The notes under the pieces are model-generated. The model did not search any database, was not told the origin of the DNA, and was given only the letters and a program-made list of their open reading frames with translations. DNA of 64,000 bases from an uncultured Candidatus Saccharibacteria bacterium. GTDB taxonomy: Bacteria > Patescibacteriota > Saccharimonadia > Saccharimonadales > Saccharimonadaceae. Of the stretch, positions 25,930-34,811 are shown piece after piece. How positions within the stretch are numbered: the stretch's first letter is position 1; every line of letters starts with the position of its first letter. The stretch spans positions 17,051 through 81,050 of the forward strand of contig CALHKE010000011.1 in the NCBI GenBank assembly GCA_938033695.1, in the 5' to 3' direction. The translations under genes were made by a program, and so were the position numbers.

Positions 25930-25993
25930 TAACTGGTCATAAAATTTAGTCTATTTTAATTCTACGCTCAATTTCCCACTAAAAACTTTTCAA

Positions 25994-26028
25994 CAAAAAA
26001 GAACCCCGCTCTCATAGGGTTCTTTTTC
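25994..26028. terminator. Bidirectional terminator after the LPxTG protein gene
   Basis: AAGAACCC...GGGTTCTTTTT hairpin with T-runs on both strands, 43 nt after the stop at 26071. Confidence 0.8.
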
Positions 26029-26070
26029 GTACTTAATCGTCTACACGATTACATTAAATCGAAAGGGCTT

Positions 26071-27390
26071 TTATTCTTGATCTTCGTGTTGCTTTTCTAA
26101 GGCCTTAAGTTGCTTAGTCGAAGCAATGTAGTAAGCAGTACCGATACCAATCATGGCAGTCACCACTACGGCTAATACGGTTTCGGAAGCACCAGTGTGA
26201 GGGAGTTCCTTTGGCGTATTAGGAGTTTTTGGCTTGTCTGCACAATCACGATGAACCGTAACCTTTACCTTACTATGAATCGTAGTGTCGAGCACCGCGA
26301 TAGCTGAATTGTTGTAAGTTACCGTGTCACCACATGGGAAGATTTTTTCGTCTTCAGAGAATTTTACCTTATAGGTAATGAAAGCTTCTTCACCGGCATT
26401 GTAATCACCGATATTAAAACCATTCTTGAAGAGATTTTCTTTTTCAAAACCTGCCGAGCGAGGAGTCTTTAAGAAAGTCGTACCAGGAATTGCAGTCATA
26501 CCAGTACCGAGCAAATCATAAGCAGAGACACCGCGTTGAATTGTCGTACCAGTGTTTTTGTAACGCAATTTGAAATCGATAGTTTCACCTGGAGCTACCG
26601 TAATTTCTGTACGGTAATCATTCATATTTTCCTTAGAAGCCATCTTTTCACCGGTAAAACCAGCTTTATCAGCTTTAATACGGAATTTTACATAACCGGC
26701 AAACTCGTTACAGCCAGGGATCACACCCCAGTAATTCTTCGTGTAGCCTAAGAACGTTCCACCATCTTTACCGAAGAGTGCGTCGTCATTCAAAGTAGAA
26801 CCATTTAACGAACCACTGTTACTTAGTTTTGCAGAGTTAGGTACGTAGCGCAAAGAAACGGTTTCTTTAGCATGTAAATAAGATGTACTCCATACCTCTT
26901 TTGGCGTTGCATTCGAAGCCGAAATAGTACCCTTAATTACCGCAGCATGCCCCGCCTCAAGCCTATCCGTGATTTTATCCATACGCAAACGTACGTTTTG
27001 TGCAACACCACGATGATCGCCATCATTCAGTTTCGCAGAGGCGTTATTGTGATAATACACAAATACCTCGTATTCTGAGCCAGGCTCTACCGTTACATTA
27101 TTTGAGAACTTCTCCTGACTTCCAACCTTTCGAACGCGAACAAAGTTGGACTCGTCGCCGATTTCTGGATTATCCGTCATTGAGTTAAAAGTAACATGGT
27201 CCGCTGGATTACTCCAAGTGTATGTCGGACGATTTTTTGGGCCCCATGTTTCAATCCCCTCTGCATGAACGGCTCCGTGGATTTGGTTAAGACTGAGCGC
27301 ACCTGCGACCACTGCCCCAATTACTGGAAAGATACGACGTGCAGAACTACGCATATCTTCCCAAGTTTTTGTTTTTATGTTTATGTTCAT
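26071..27390 (-). CDS. LPxTG-anchored surface protein
   Basis: A 439-residue exported protein. An N-terminal signal (about 15-43, ending GAVHAEG) is followed by two beta-rich DUF11-like modules with the motif NVTVEPGSEYEVFVYY and ITVAPGETIDFKLRYKNTG. The C-terminus has the sortase signal LPHTG, a hydrophobic span (about 405-425) and a charged tail. Sortase would anchor it to peptidoglycan; no sortase gene is in the window. GAAAGGAG precedes the ATG. The promoter at 27421-27449 overlaps TTGAACA/TTGTACA-type sites shared with the next operon. A host-contact role is inferred. Confidence 0.88.
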   Translation of the reverse strand: MNINIKTKTWEDMRSSARRIFPVIGAVVAGALSLNQIHGAVHAEGIETWGPKNRPTYTWSNPADHVTFNSMTDNPEIGDESNFVRVRKVGSQEKFSNNVTVEPGSEYEVFVYYHNNASAKLNDGDHRGVAQNVRLRMDKITDRLEAGHAAVIKGTISASNATPKEVWSTSYLHAKETVSLRYVPNSAKLSNSGSLNGSTLNDDALFGKDGGTFLGYTKNYWGVIPGCNEFAGYVKFRIKADKAGFTGEKMASKENMNDYRTEITVAPGETIDFKLRYKNTGTTIQRGVSAYDLLGTGMTAIPGTTFLKTPRSAGFEKENLFKNGFNIGDYNAGEEAFITYKVKFSEDEKIFPCGDTVTYNNSAIAVLDTTIHSKVKVTVHRDCADKPKTPNTPKELPHTGASETVLAVVVTAMIGIGTAYYIASTKQLKALEKQHEDQE

Positions 27391-27420
27391 CGATCTCCTT
27401 TCGATTAAGATCCTAAACTC

Positions 27421-27449
27421 ATTTTAGACTATTTTTAGTTTTTGTACAA
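27421..27449 (-). promoter_or_regulatory. Promoter of the LPxTG gene
   Basis: TTGTAC (27444-27449), 17-bp spacer, TAAAAT (27421-27426). The -35 lies within TTGAACA-n6-TTGTACA (27443-27462, minus strand). Confidence 0.65.
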
Positions 27450-27488
27450 TATATTTGTTCAATATTTTTTCTTCTCTATTGAGTACAA

Positions 27489-30400
27489 TTATTGTTCAGA
27501 GTTGGAAGTCGCATCTACGGTTGTAGTTTGTCCAGATTCATGAGCAATTTTATTATCACTATTAGCACTTCTTACTGCATCAGCAATATCTACATCTGTT
27601 AAACTCTTGTCTTCACTATGAGAACCTTGAATATCTTGCCTCTCTACTGGTTTTTCTTCGGGTAATATTGAACGGTTTTCCGCATTAGTCTGTTTTTCTG
27701 TTGCTACACCTTCTTGATGAACAATACCCTGGCTATTGTCTTGCGTAGTTACATATGCGTTTGGCGTCAAATCCTGCTTGGCTGCTTCTCTTACCATTTG
27801 GTCGAATACGGCTTTGTCTTCTATTTCGCTTCCAGGTAGCTGTTTTGTTGCATCATGATTTTCATCACCAACTTCATAAACTGCCTTATCCGCCTCAACT
27901 TTACCCATCTTTTGTTGGTTGCCATCCGTAGATGCCGTATTAGTCTTACCTTCGCTCACATTATTCTCAGGAGTCTTTGGATTCTCCTTTGGAGTCGAAG
28001 GTGGGGTTTCGTTCTTTGGCTTAGAAGGTTCCGGCTCTTTATTTTCTACTACCTCAACATTTTCCGGAGTAACTACTGAAGTTGTAACTTCCGTTTTATC
28101 TACAGTCTTAGTTGCTTCCTTCTTCTCGGTCTTTAGATATTGGAAGATTACTTGACCACACTTCACATTGATACCTAAAATCTTAACACTAGACATGATA
28201 TTCATTACTTCGCCATCCGAAGCATTCTTCTCAATCACGCCCAGAGCCCTAAGTGAATTTTCCTTAAATCCATCACGGACATTCATATCCATGATATTTT
28301 CGCCATCTTTATTCTCAGCATAAACGAATTCTACTGCTTGATCTTTATGGAATACACCATCCTTATCAAGAGCCATGTCTACTTGAAGATTACCTTCACC
28401 ACCATTGTTCGAGGCATAACCAGACTGGTAAGTTTCATTCATAATCGAACCAAGCTTCAAAGTTGAACCCTCAAGGAAGCTGGCAATTGTATTATTAGCT
28501 TTTTCCTTAATCGCAACCTGTGCCTCTGCGTCGCCGTGCTGAATCATATAGGTAATGTCGTTCACTGCAGTAGGAGAGTCAGCCATCTCAAATGCACCAA
28601 AAGAAGCACCAAGATAACTTGCCATATTAGGGTTTTCCATGGTATTCAAAATTTCTTTCATACCCTCAGCACCCAGAGCTTCACTTGAAGCTCCCTGTTC
28701 TTTAAGGCTTTCTAAGCCAGAACGATCGACAAATGTCATATCATTACCCGAGCGTCTAGAATCAGTGAAACCTGGGAATTCCGGATTAATATTATCGTTC
28801 AATTCAATCTTGGTTTCATTACCATCAACCATAATATTGAAAGAATTTCCCTTAATCAAAGAATCCACTTCACTATCAGCATCATACTCTGCTAAAGCTT
28901 CCTCGACATTACCATTAGTATCACCGCTATTGTCCATGCTTTTTTCAACGGCAGTATTATTATTGGTATTAATTTTATTACCACCATGAGCCGCAAGGGC
29001 AATCATCGCACCAGTCCAAGCAATTAACGCAAATCGTTTGATCCCATCACTGTGTTTCTTAATTTTCTCAATAACACCAGCGACAATACCTTTTTTCTTC
29101 TCAGTTTCGGAATTCTCTTTCTCAGAACTCTCGATATCAGTATCCTCAGTATCCGATTCTGTTGTCTCGGATTTTTCACTAGATTCCTCAATTTTATCAC
29201 TATTAGAATCTATAGCCTCGGTCTTACTATTACCATTCTTCTGCTCTTCAAGCATTTTCTGAAGCTGCTCTAATTGATCTTTTGGTAATTTTTGCATCCA
29301 AATCTGATTGTCAGCGTCAAGTAGTACTGGACCACCAGTTTTTTCCATTTCAGCGATCTTTTCCGCACTAATACCACCAAAATCAACATTGTCTTTTTTG
29401 TCTTTCGACAATTCTATTTGATTTTCATTTTTTAACTCTTCACCAGGAACAATTGCTGGAGGAAATTCTACAGTTTGTTTCGATTCATTTTCTGCAACTT
29501 CTTCGATTTTATCTTCTGCTTTATCTTTTTCGGAAGTTTCTTCCACGTCAGTAATCTTAGCAGCTACTTCACCCATCTTATCTTTTACGGTTGGCTCAAA
29601 CTTTTCAACCGTATCTTCGCCGGTCAGCACATTAAACTTACTGAGGAATGACCCTTCCACGCCGCTCATTTGTTCGCCCTTTTGAATCTTTTTGTATTGA
29701 TTCTGTGCAAAATCAAAAGCGATTTCTTTCTTATCAGCATTCTTGATTTCATTCATCTTAGCTTCAGCTGCCGCAGAAGCACCCCAAGCCGCATCAATCT
29801 TTTGATAGTCTTCAAAAGTTAATTTTCTGCCGCCAGCTTTCAATTCACGAGTTAATTTAATTGCTTCCTCATCGAGTTTATTAAATTTTTCCGTAGCAGC
29901 ATCAAGCGCTTCATTTGAATTTTTCTTGTCTTCCGCTGAAAAAGCTTTTGCCAAAAAATCCTTCTCTGCAAGATTAGCTTGCATCTTGTAAACTTTTTCC
30001 TTATAGTGAAAATCATTTACACCTAGATTTGCGTCATTATCTCTACGCTCCTTAATCATATCAAGGCCTTTTTTTGCCAAAGCCTTCTTTTGTTCCATTT
30101 CTTGATATTCCGGAGTAGCTTGAATTTTGGCCTCAAAATCACTAATCTGGTCAAGACTGCGCTTCATCAAATTTTCCATTGGCACTAGACTACCTTCGCC
30201 ACCATCGCGCATGTATTCAAGAGCATTATTCTCTTGTCTATTCAAATTATCTTTATATTCACGGATCTCTTTTTCGCTCATTAAACCAAGACCAGCTTGC
30301 ATTTTCAAGAAAGTGTCAGTTTCAAGTTTAATTTGATCAAATTGATGACGAAGCTCCAGTTTACGATCTTTTTCACCCCTATCAACACTCTCACCATTAG

Positions 30401-30536
30401 AATCTTTAAAGTTATTCATTCTAAACTGTGCAAGTTGTGCAACACGCGCATCATGCTGATCCTTGTAGTATTGTTCCTTAGCTGAAAGACCATTATTATT
30501 CTCGCTTGGCGCAGAATTCATATTTTTAGGACCCAT
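27489..30536 (-). CDS. Large bitopic membrane protein of unknown function (1015 aa)
   Basis: The largest protein of the window. Residues 1-300 are soluble, helical and charged; about 300-490 are very acidic and low-complexity (SEKSETTESDTEDTDIESSE); one membrane span lies at about 503-522 (FALIAWTGAMIALAAHGG). The region 560-810 looks folded (FNIMVDGNETKIELNDNINP, GASFGAFEMADSPTAVNDI); the last 200 residues are Thr/Pro/Gln-rich and probably disordered. I do not recognise a family. GGAGG precedes the ATG, which overlaps the stop of the upstream 125-aa gene (TAATG), so the two are coupled. A long N-terminal half inside and a stalk outside would suit a surface or secretion-apparatus component, which is inference. 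Confidence 0.8.
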   Translation of the reverse strand: MGPKNMNSAPSENNNGLSAKEQYYKDQHDARVAQLAQFRMNNFKDSNGESVDRGEKDRKLELRHQFDQIKLETDTFLKMQAGLGLMSEKEIREYKDNLNRQENNALEYMRDGGEGSLVPMENLMKRSLDQISDFEAKIQATPEYQEMEQKKALAKKGLDMIKERRDNDANLGVNDFHYKEKVYKMQANLAEKDFLAKAFSAEDKKNSNEALDAATEKFNKLDEEAIKLTRELKAGGRKLTFEDYQKIDAAWGASAAAEAKMNEIKNADKKEIAFDFAQNQYKKIQKGEQMSGVEGSFLSKFNVLTGEDTVEKFEPTVKDKMGEVAAKITDVEETSEKDKAEDKIEEVAENESKQTVEFPPAIVPGEELKNENQIELSKDKKDNVDFGGISAEKIAEMEKTGGPVLLDADNQIWMQKLPKDQLEQLQKMLEEQKNGNSKTEAIDSNSDKIEESSEKSETTESDTEDTDIESSEKENSETEKKKGIVAGVIEKIKKHSDGIKRFALIAWTGAMIALAAHGGNKINTNNNTAVEKSMDNSGDTNGNVEEALAEYDADSEVDSLIKGNSFNIMVDGNETKIELNDNINPEFPGFTDSRRSGNDMTFVDRSGLESLKEQGASSEALGAEGMKEILNTMENPNMASYLGASFGAFEMADSPTAVNDITYMIQHGDAEAQVAIKEKANNTIASFLEGSTLKLGSIMNETYQSGYASNNGGEGNLQVDMALDKDGVFHKDQAVEFVYAENKDGENIMDMNVRDGFKENSLRALGVIEKNASDGEVMNIMSSVKILGINVKCGQVIFQYLKTEKKEATKTVDKTEVTTSVVTPENVEVVENKEPEPSKPKNETPPSTPKENPKTPENNVSEGKTNTASTDGNQQKMGKVEADKAVYEVGDENHDATKQLPGSEIEDKAVFDQMVREAAKQDLTPNAYVTTQDNSQGIVHQEGVATEKQTNAENRSILPEEKPVERQDIQGSHSEDKSLTDVDIADAVRSANSDNKIAHESGQTTTVDATSNSEQ

Positions 30537-30913
30537 TATGCCTCCTCCTTAGCATTCTTTAAGTAATTTTCTTTAAACTCATCCAATGCCTTTTCGGTTA
30601 CCGACTGTACATCAATACCTGATTCTTGGATAATCTTCTGGACCTCGTTAAAATCTGGTTCAGCTGCATCAAAAAGCTCTGAAATCTTATCTACCAAGTA
30701 ATCCGGCAAATTCATCAAGATTTCACTCAAGATAGCTTCTTGCATTTTCATCTTTAAATCTTCACGCAAACGATCATTCACGCGGACACCCGCTTCACTC
30801 ATCATTTTTTCGATGTATTGATTCATCAATTCATCCTGCGCTTTTAAGTTATCACCTTGAAAATCAGGCTGGATCTGTCCAACCTCCGGTGAAAAAGTAT
30901 TAGTATCAGTCAT
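30536..30913 (-). CDS. Small helical protein, DUF5663-like
   Basis: A 125-residue soluble protein. The middle (LKMKMQEAILSEILMNLPDY) followed by LVDKISELFDA resembles the helical DUF5663 domain common in candidate-phyla bacteria; the gene at 47374 has a similar domain. A start at 31003 is possible, but GAAAGG lies 8 nt before the ATG at 30913. It is the first gene of the unit with the 1015-aa protein, overlapping it by one base. The TAAAAT at 31003-31008 with adjoining TTGAACA sites is the likely promoter. Function is unknown; family assignment is from memory and tentative. Confidence 0.72.
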   Translation of the reverse strand: MTDTNTFSPEVGQIQPDFQGDNLKAQDELMNQYIEKMMSEAGVRVNDRLREDLKMKMQEAILSEILMNLPDYLVDKISELFDAAEPDFNEVQKIIQESGIDVQSVTEKALDEFKENYLKNAKEEA

Positions 30914-30996
30914 GTGGAGACCTTTCTTTTTTATTTTGAAATATGACCTTATGCCATTACGATAACGCTTATTTATCAGATTGTCAATAATATTTT

Positions 30997-31057
30997 TGTT
31001 CAATTTTACCTAAACTTATAGGGGTATAATTGAACACTTAATTTTCTATATTGAACA
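30997..31057. promoter_or_regulatory. Cluster of TTGAACA sites upstream of the 30913 operon
   Basis: TTGAACA occurs on the minus strand at 30997-31003 (just downstream of the -10) and on the plus strand at 31030-31036 and 31051-31057, the latter two 21 bp apart. The same 21-bp-spaced pair recurs at 31408-31435. Confidence 0.5.
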
Positions 31058-31082
31058 CATTTTTTATGTTTTTTGTCTTCAA

Positions 31083-31115
31083 TAAAAAATAGCCGCCCAA
31101 AAAGCGACTATTTTC
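31083..31115 (-). terminator. Terminator of the 38-aa ORF
   Basis: AAATAGTCGC...GGCGGCTATTT hairpin followed by TTTTTTATT on the minus strand. Confidence 0.75.
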
Positions 31116-31143
31116 TAAAATCAGGAACAAGTTTCTAGCTAAT

Positions 31144-31260
31144 TTAGCTAATCATCGAGGAAATCTTACCGAGCTTAGCGGTAATCCTCGCACGTACCTC
31201 TTGGCTGACTTGTCTTTTTGATACGTAATTAGTTTCATCATCAAAGAATTCAAACGTCAT
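31144..31260 (-). CDS. Small ORF of 38 residues
   Basis: MTFEFFDDETNYVSKRQVSQ continuing EVRARITAKLGKISSMIS, preceded by AGGAAG at a good distance and followed by a strong terminator. A TTGCAA/TATTAT-type promoter is possible near 31330-31350. It is polar, probably a helix with a Ser/Arg-rich C-terminal half. No homologue is recalled. Dedicated ribosome-binding site and terminator are the arguments that it is real. Confidence 0.6.
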   Translation of the reverse strand: MTFEFFDDETNYVSKRQVSQEVRARITAKLGKISSMIS

Positions 31261-31794
31261 TCTCTATCTTCCTTTGCTCTTAAATTTTTATTTTTGTTTT
31301 GATTTATGATCTTCGTTACATTAATAATATCACAAATTTTATATTTGCAAGTAATTTTTTCAAATTTTATAAAAATATTACCAAGTTACGATTTTCATCT
31401 GAAAAGATTGAACAATTATTTTATTAAATTGAACAACTTTATCGATTTTTTCTCTTTTATCTGAGCGGTGGATAGTTGAATAACTTTTTTATTCACCTAT
31501 CCACCTCCTCCACTTTTTCTTGATCAGTCAATGCTTGTTTATTAGTGTTTCATTGACTTTTCGTCTATTCGATAATTTTTCCTTATTTATATTATTATAT
31601 TAATGATTCTAGGTTTACTTACTTTTTTGTCTTCGAGCATACGAAGACTTTTTTACATATTTGATTTCCTGTTTATTTTTCTTTTAGTTAGCTTATTTTA
31701 CATTTTTTGTTTTTATTGTCTAACTTGTTTTAAGTCTAACATAAACTACTATTTTTGTCAATACTGTTTATGCTTTAACAGGGGTAATTTCATC
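31261..31794. other. Gene-free, very AT-rich stretch with hairpins and TTGAACA pair
   Basis: Contains a TTGAACA pair at 31408-31414 and 31429-31435 (21 bp apart), an inverted repeat GGTGGATAG (31467) / CTATCCACC (31497) with TTGAAT/ATTCA inside, and a GTCTTCG-agcata-CGAAGAC hairpin followed by TTTTTT at 31629-31655 (plus-strand terminator-like). No credible gene; a T-rich 80-codon frame at 31603-31845 was judged spurious. Confidence 0.5.
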
Positions 31795-31823
31795 AAAAAG
31801 CTCCGTATTTTCCTACGGAGCTT
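31795..31823 (-). terminator. Terminator of ileS
   Basis: Perfect 10-bp stem AAGCTCCGTA/TACGGAGCTT with TTTTCC loop (plus-strand reading) and TTTTT after it on the minus strand, 65 nt past the ileS stop. Confidence 0.8.
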
Positions 31824-31887
31824 CCTGCCGAGTCACTTATCGTAGAGCCCTATATCTACATTTTTCCATGTAGGACTGACCCCTCGC

Positions 31888-34800
31888 TTAGATCTTTTCT
31901 AAAGAAATCGCTACATTCTCGCCCTGGACTTTGACGATTTCGTCATAGCCAAAGTTTCCTTCTTGCACTAACTCTTCTGCTAACACCTCATTCATTAACA
32001 TTTCACGATAAGTCTCTGGAACCTCCATCGAAACCATCAACTTAATTCGATCATCGACGTTCAGTCCAGCTTTCTTACGTGCGGCCTGTACGAAACGAAT
32101 CAATTCACGAATCTTACCTTCTTCTAGTAATTCCGGCGTCAAAGTCTTATCGAGCGCCAAAGCTTCCCCATGTTCGACCGACTTCACATTTACTTCTTCC
32201 ATAATAATCTGCTCATAGAAGTCATCCAGCCTTTCACCAGCATAAACCAGCTTCGCTAATGGCTGACGCACCTTAATTTGCGCCTCAGTTTCCGTCTTCT
32301 TCATTCTTTCCGCTAGGCCAGCCGTAATAACCTCACGGGTCTTCGCCATTTGAGTAAGCACCACCTCATCAATCAAGCCAGCTTCTGGCCAATCCAAAAG
32401 ATGCACTGACTCTGGAATCTCCGAATTCACTACGCCCGCGCCAGTCATCTTCTGATAAAGTTCCTCAGCAAGGAATGGCGTAAATGGTGCCATAATCTTC
32501 GCAAGATAGATCAATACATAATATAGCGTCGAATAGGCCTCTAGCTTATCCTGGTCGTCTTCCGACTTCCAGAAGCGCCTACGCGACCTACGCACAAACC
32601 AGTTCGACATATCGTCAATAAATTCCAAAACTGAAGAGAGTGCCGCTGGAATATTATAAGCCTCCATACCTTCTGTAATTTGATTACGCACCTGATGTAC
32701 TCTTGAAACCAACCAAATATCTAGTGGGTTCACAAATTCACTCACCGCCATTGCTTGCTCGGAATCAAAACCATCGACTTCTGCATACATCGTAAAGAAG
32801 TCAAACACGTTCCAAATCATCGATAGCTTTCTCGCCACATCCGACACATCTTTATCGATCAATGCAAAATCCTCTCCTGCAAGCACCGGCGAAGAAAGCA
32901 TCAAGAAACGCAAAGAGTCCGCTGAATATTGATCCATTAGGAGATTCGGATCGGTGTAATTACCTAGTGATTTCGACATCTTGCGACCATCATTACCCGC
33001 CAAGGTACCAGTAGTAATCACATTTTTATAAGCAATATCCGAAAAGAGTGCGGTATTCACCACGTGTACATAATAGAACCACGCACGTACTTGACCCACA
33101 TATTCCACAATGAAATCTGCCGGGTAATTCTTTTCAAATTTTTCCCGATTTTCGAATGGATAATGCAACTGCGCAAATGGCATCGAACCTGATTCGAACC
33201 AACAGTCTAACACCTTATCAATACGCTTAAAATGCTCACCGTCAATCTCAAATTCAATTTCATCCACCCAAGGACGGTGATAATCTTCCAGCCTCACACC
33301 CGAAAGTTCATAGAGCTCATCATAAGAACCCACCACCTTCACGCTTCCCTTGTCGCCCTTCCAAACTGGCATCGCCGTGGCAAAGAAACGATCGCGTGAC
33401 AAATTCCAATCCGGCGCCGCTTCGATATTCTTTTCGAAACGACCATGTTTCAAGTATTCTGGGAACCAATTAATTTTTTCGTTTTCTTCGATCAGTATGG
33501 TTTTCGAATCAGTCACATTGAAGAACCAGCTTGGAAATGCTCGGTAAATAATACGTTGTTTTGAGCGTGGATTGAATGGATATTCGTGTTTAATGTATTT
33601 AATACGATAAACAATCCCCTTTTCGAGAAGCATCTTAGCGATAATTTTATTCGCCGCCCAAAGCTCAATGCCATTCTCATCAGTCTTGCGTACACCGAGA
33701 TCCATCAACCATTTTTCAGCCGCTTCCACGTAATAACCCTGCTCATCCAAGAGATCGACAAAATCTACTTCGTGCGCCAAAGCCAAATCATAGTCCGCCT
33801 CACCATAAGCCGGAGCGATATGCACGATACCCGTGCCATCTTCATCCGAAACATATTCCGCAGTTAATACATGATAGGTGTCTTTCTGACGTTCCTCGCG
33901 CGAGAAATTTTCCATCAAAGGCTGATATTCCAAGCCAACTAATTCCGCCCCGTTAATATCTTTCAAAAATTCAAACTCACCTTCAAAAACCTCGTTCGCC
34001 GTCTTCACTAGCGTCACGATTTTCTCTTCACCCACTTGGTACAGACCATAAGTCAATTTTTCATTTACCGCTAGAACCAAGTTCGCAGGCAAAGTCCAAG
34101 GCGTGGTCGTCCAAGCTAGCAAATACGCACCCTGTAGTTCCCCTTCATTCACCACCTTAAATTTCACGAACACCGATGGGTCAGTCACTTCTTGATAAGC
34201 ATCGTTATCCATCATCACCTCAGCTTTCGAAACCGGTGTAGAGAATTTAGTATCGTACATCAAAACCTTACGGCCTTCAAAAATCAGACCTTTATCATAC
34301 AAGGTCTTAAACGCCCACCAGACCGACTCCATATAGTTCTTATCCATCGTGCGGTAAGCGCCGCGAAAATCCACCCAGCGACCAATGCGATCAATTGTCG
34401 ATTCCCAAGCTTCCGAATTTGCCACCATCGATGCCTTAGCTTTCTCGATATAAGTCGCTAGCGGCCACTTCGTGCCAATTTCTCGACGGTCCGTGATTCC
34501 TAATTGTTTCTCGACAAAATTCTCTGCTGGTAGACCGTGACAATCCCAACCCCAACGACGCTCTACCCGTTTTCCGCGCATCGTCCAAAACCTTGGCACC
34601 GCATCCTTCGTCACAGAAGAAAGCAAGGTTCCATGGTGTGGCATACCGGTAATGAACGGAGGTCCATCATAAAAAACATATGAATTATCGATATCGCGTT
34701 GCTCAATCGATTTTTCAAAAGTCTGATTTTTCTTCCAAAATTCAATCAAAGCTTTTTCGTATTCTAAGGCTCGTCTTCTTGTATTTGCTTGATATTTCAT
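31888..34800 (-). CDS. ileS: Isoleucyl-tRNA synthetase, eukaryote-like (IleS2) type
   Basis: A 970-residue class I synthetase. The HIGH-like motif is PHHGT in GPPFITGMPHHGTLLSS, and KMSKS is in GRKMSKSLGNYTDPN. The ERRWGWDCHGLPAEN segment and overall order (catalytic core with CP1 editing insertion about 180-390, anticodon-binding domain from about 670) match the long eukaryote-like IleRS group rather than the E. coli group. That group is often insensitive to mupirocin; this is a family property, not shown here. No C-terminal zinc motif. GAGGG precedes the ATG. It follows the HD-domain gene by 11 nt. Confidence 0.95.
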   Translation of the reverse strand: MKYQANTRRRALEYEKALIEFWKKNQTFEKSIEQRDIDNSYVFYDGPPFITGMPHHGTLLSSVTKDAVPRFWTMRGKRVERRWGWDCHGLPAENFVEKQLGITDRREIGTKWPLATYIEKAKASMVANSEAWESTIDRIGRWVDFRGAYRTMDKNYMESVWWAFKTLYDKGLIFEGRKVLMYDTKFSTPVSKAEVMMDNDAYQEVTDPSVFVKFKVVNEGELQGAYLLAWTTTPWTLPANLVLAVNEKLTYGLYQVGEEKIVTLVKTANEVFEGEFEFLKDINGAELVGLEYQPLMENFSREERQKDTYHVLTAEYVSDEDGTGIVHIAPAYGEADYDLALAHEVDFVDLLDEQGYYVEAAEKWLMDLGVRKTDENGIELWAANKIIAKMLLEKGIVYRIKYIKHEYPFNPRSKQRIIYRAFPSWFFNVTDSKTILIEENEKINWFPEYLKHGRFEKNIEAAPDWNLSRDRFFATAMPVWKGDKGSVKVVGSYDELYELSGVRLEDYHRPWVDEIEFEIDGEHFKRIDKVLDCWFESGSMPFAQLHYPFENREKFEKNYPADFIVEYVGQVRAWFYYVHVVNTALFSDIAYKNVITTGTLAGNDGRKMSKSLGNYTDPNLLMDQYSADSLRFLMLSSPVLAGEDFALIDKDVSDVARKLSMIWNVFDFFTMYAEVDGFDSEQAMAVSEFVNPLDIWLVSRVHQVRNQITEGMEAYNIPAALSSVLEFIDDMSNWFVRRSRRRFWKSEDDQDKLEAYSTLYYVLIYLAKIMAPFTPFLAEELYQKMTGAGVVNSEIPESVHLLDWPEAGLIDEVVLTQMAKTREVITAGLAERMKKTETEAQIKVRQPLAKLVYAGERLDDFYEQIIMEEVNVKSVEHGEALALDKTLTPELLEEGKIRELIRFVQAARKKAGLNVDDRIKLMVSMEVPETYREMLMNEVLAEELVQEGNFGYDEIVKVQGENVAISLEKI

Positions 34801-34811
34801 ATTCCCTCTTT

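Noticed and set aside
31465..31505. GTG-started mini-ORF after GGAGGAGG on the minus strand
   Set aside because: The purine run belongs to a 15-bp inverted repeat, and the 26-codon product looks like chance AT-rich sequence.
31603..31845. 80-codon plus-strand frame rich in Phe and Leu
   Set aside because: T-rich DNA gives such frames by chance; it overlaps a hairpin-T-run and the ileS terminator and has no ribosome-binding site.
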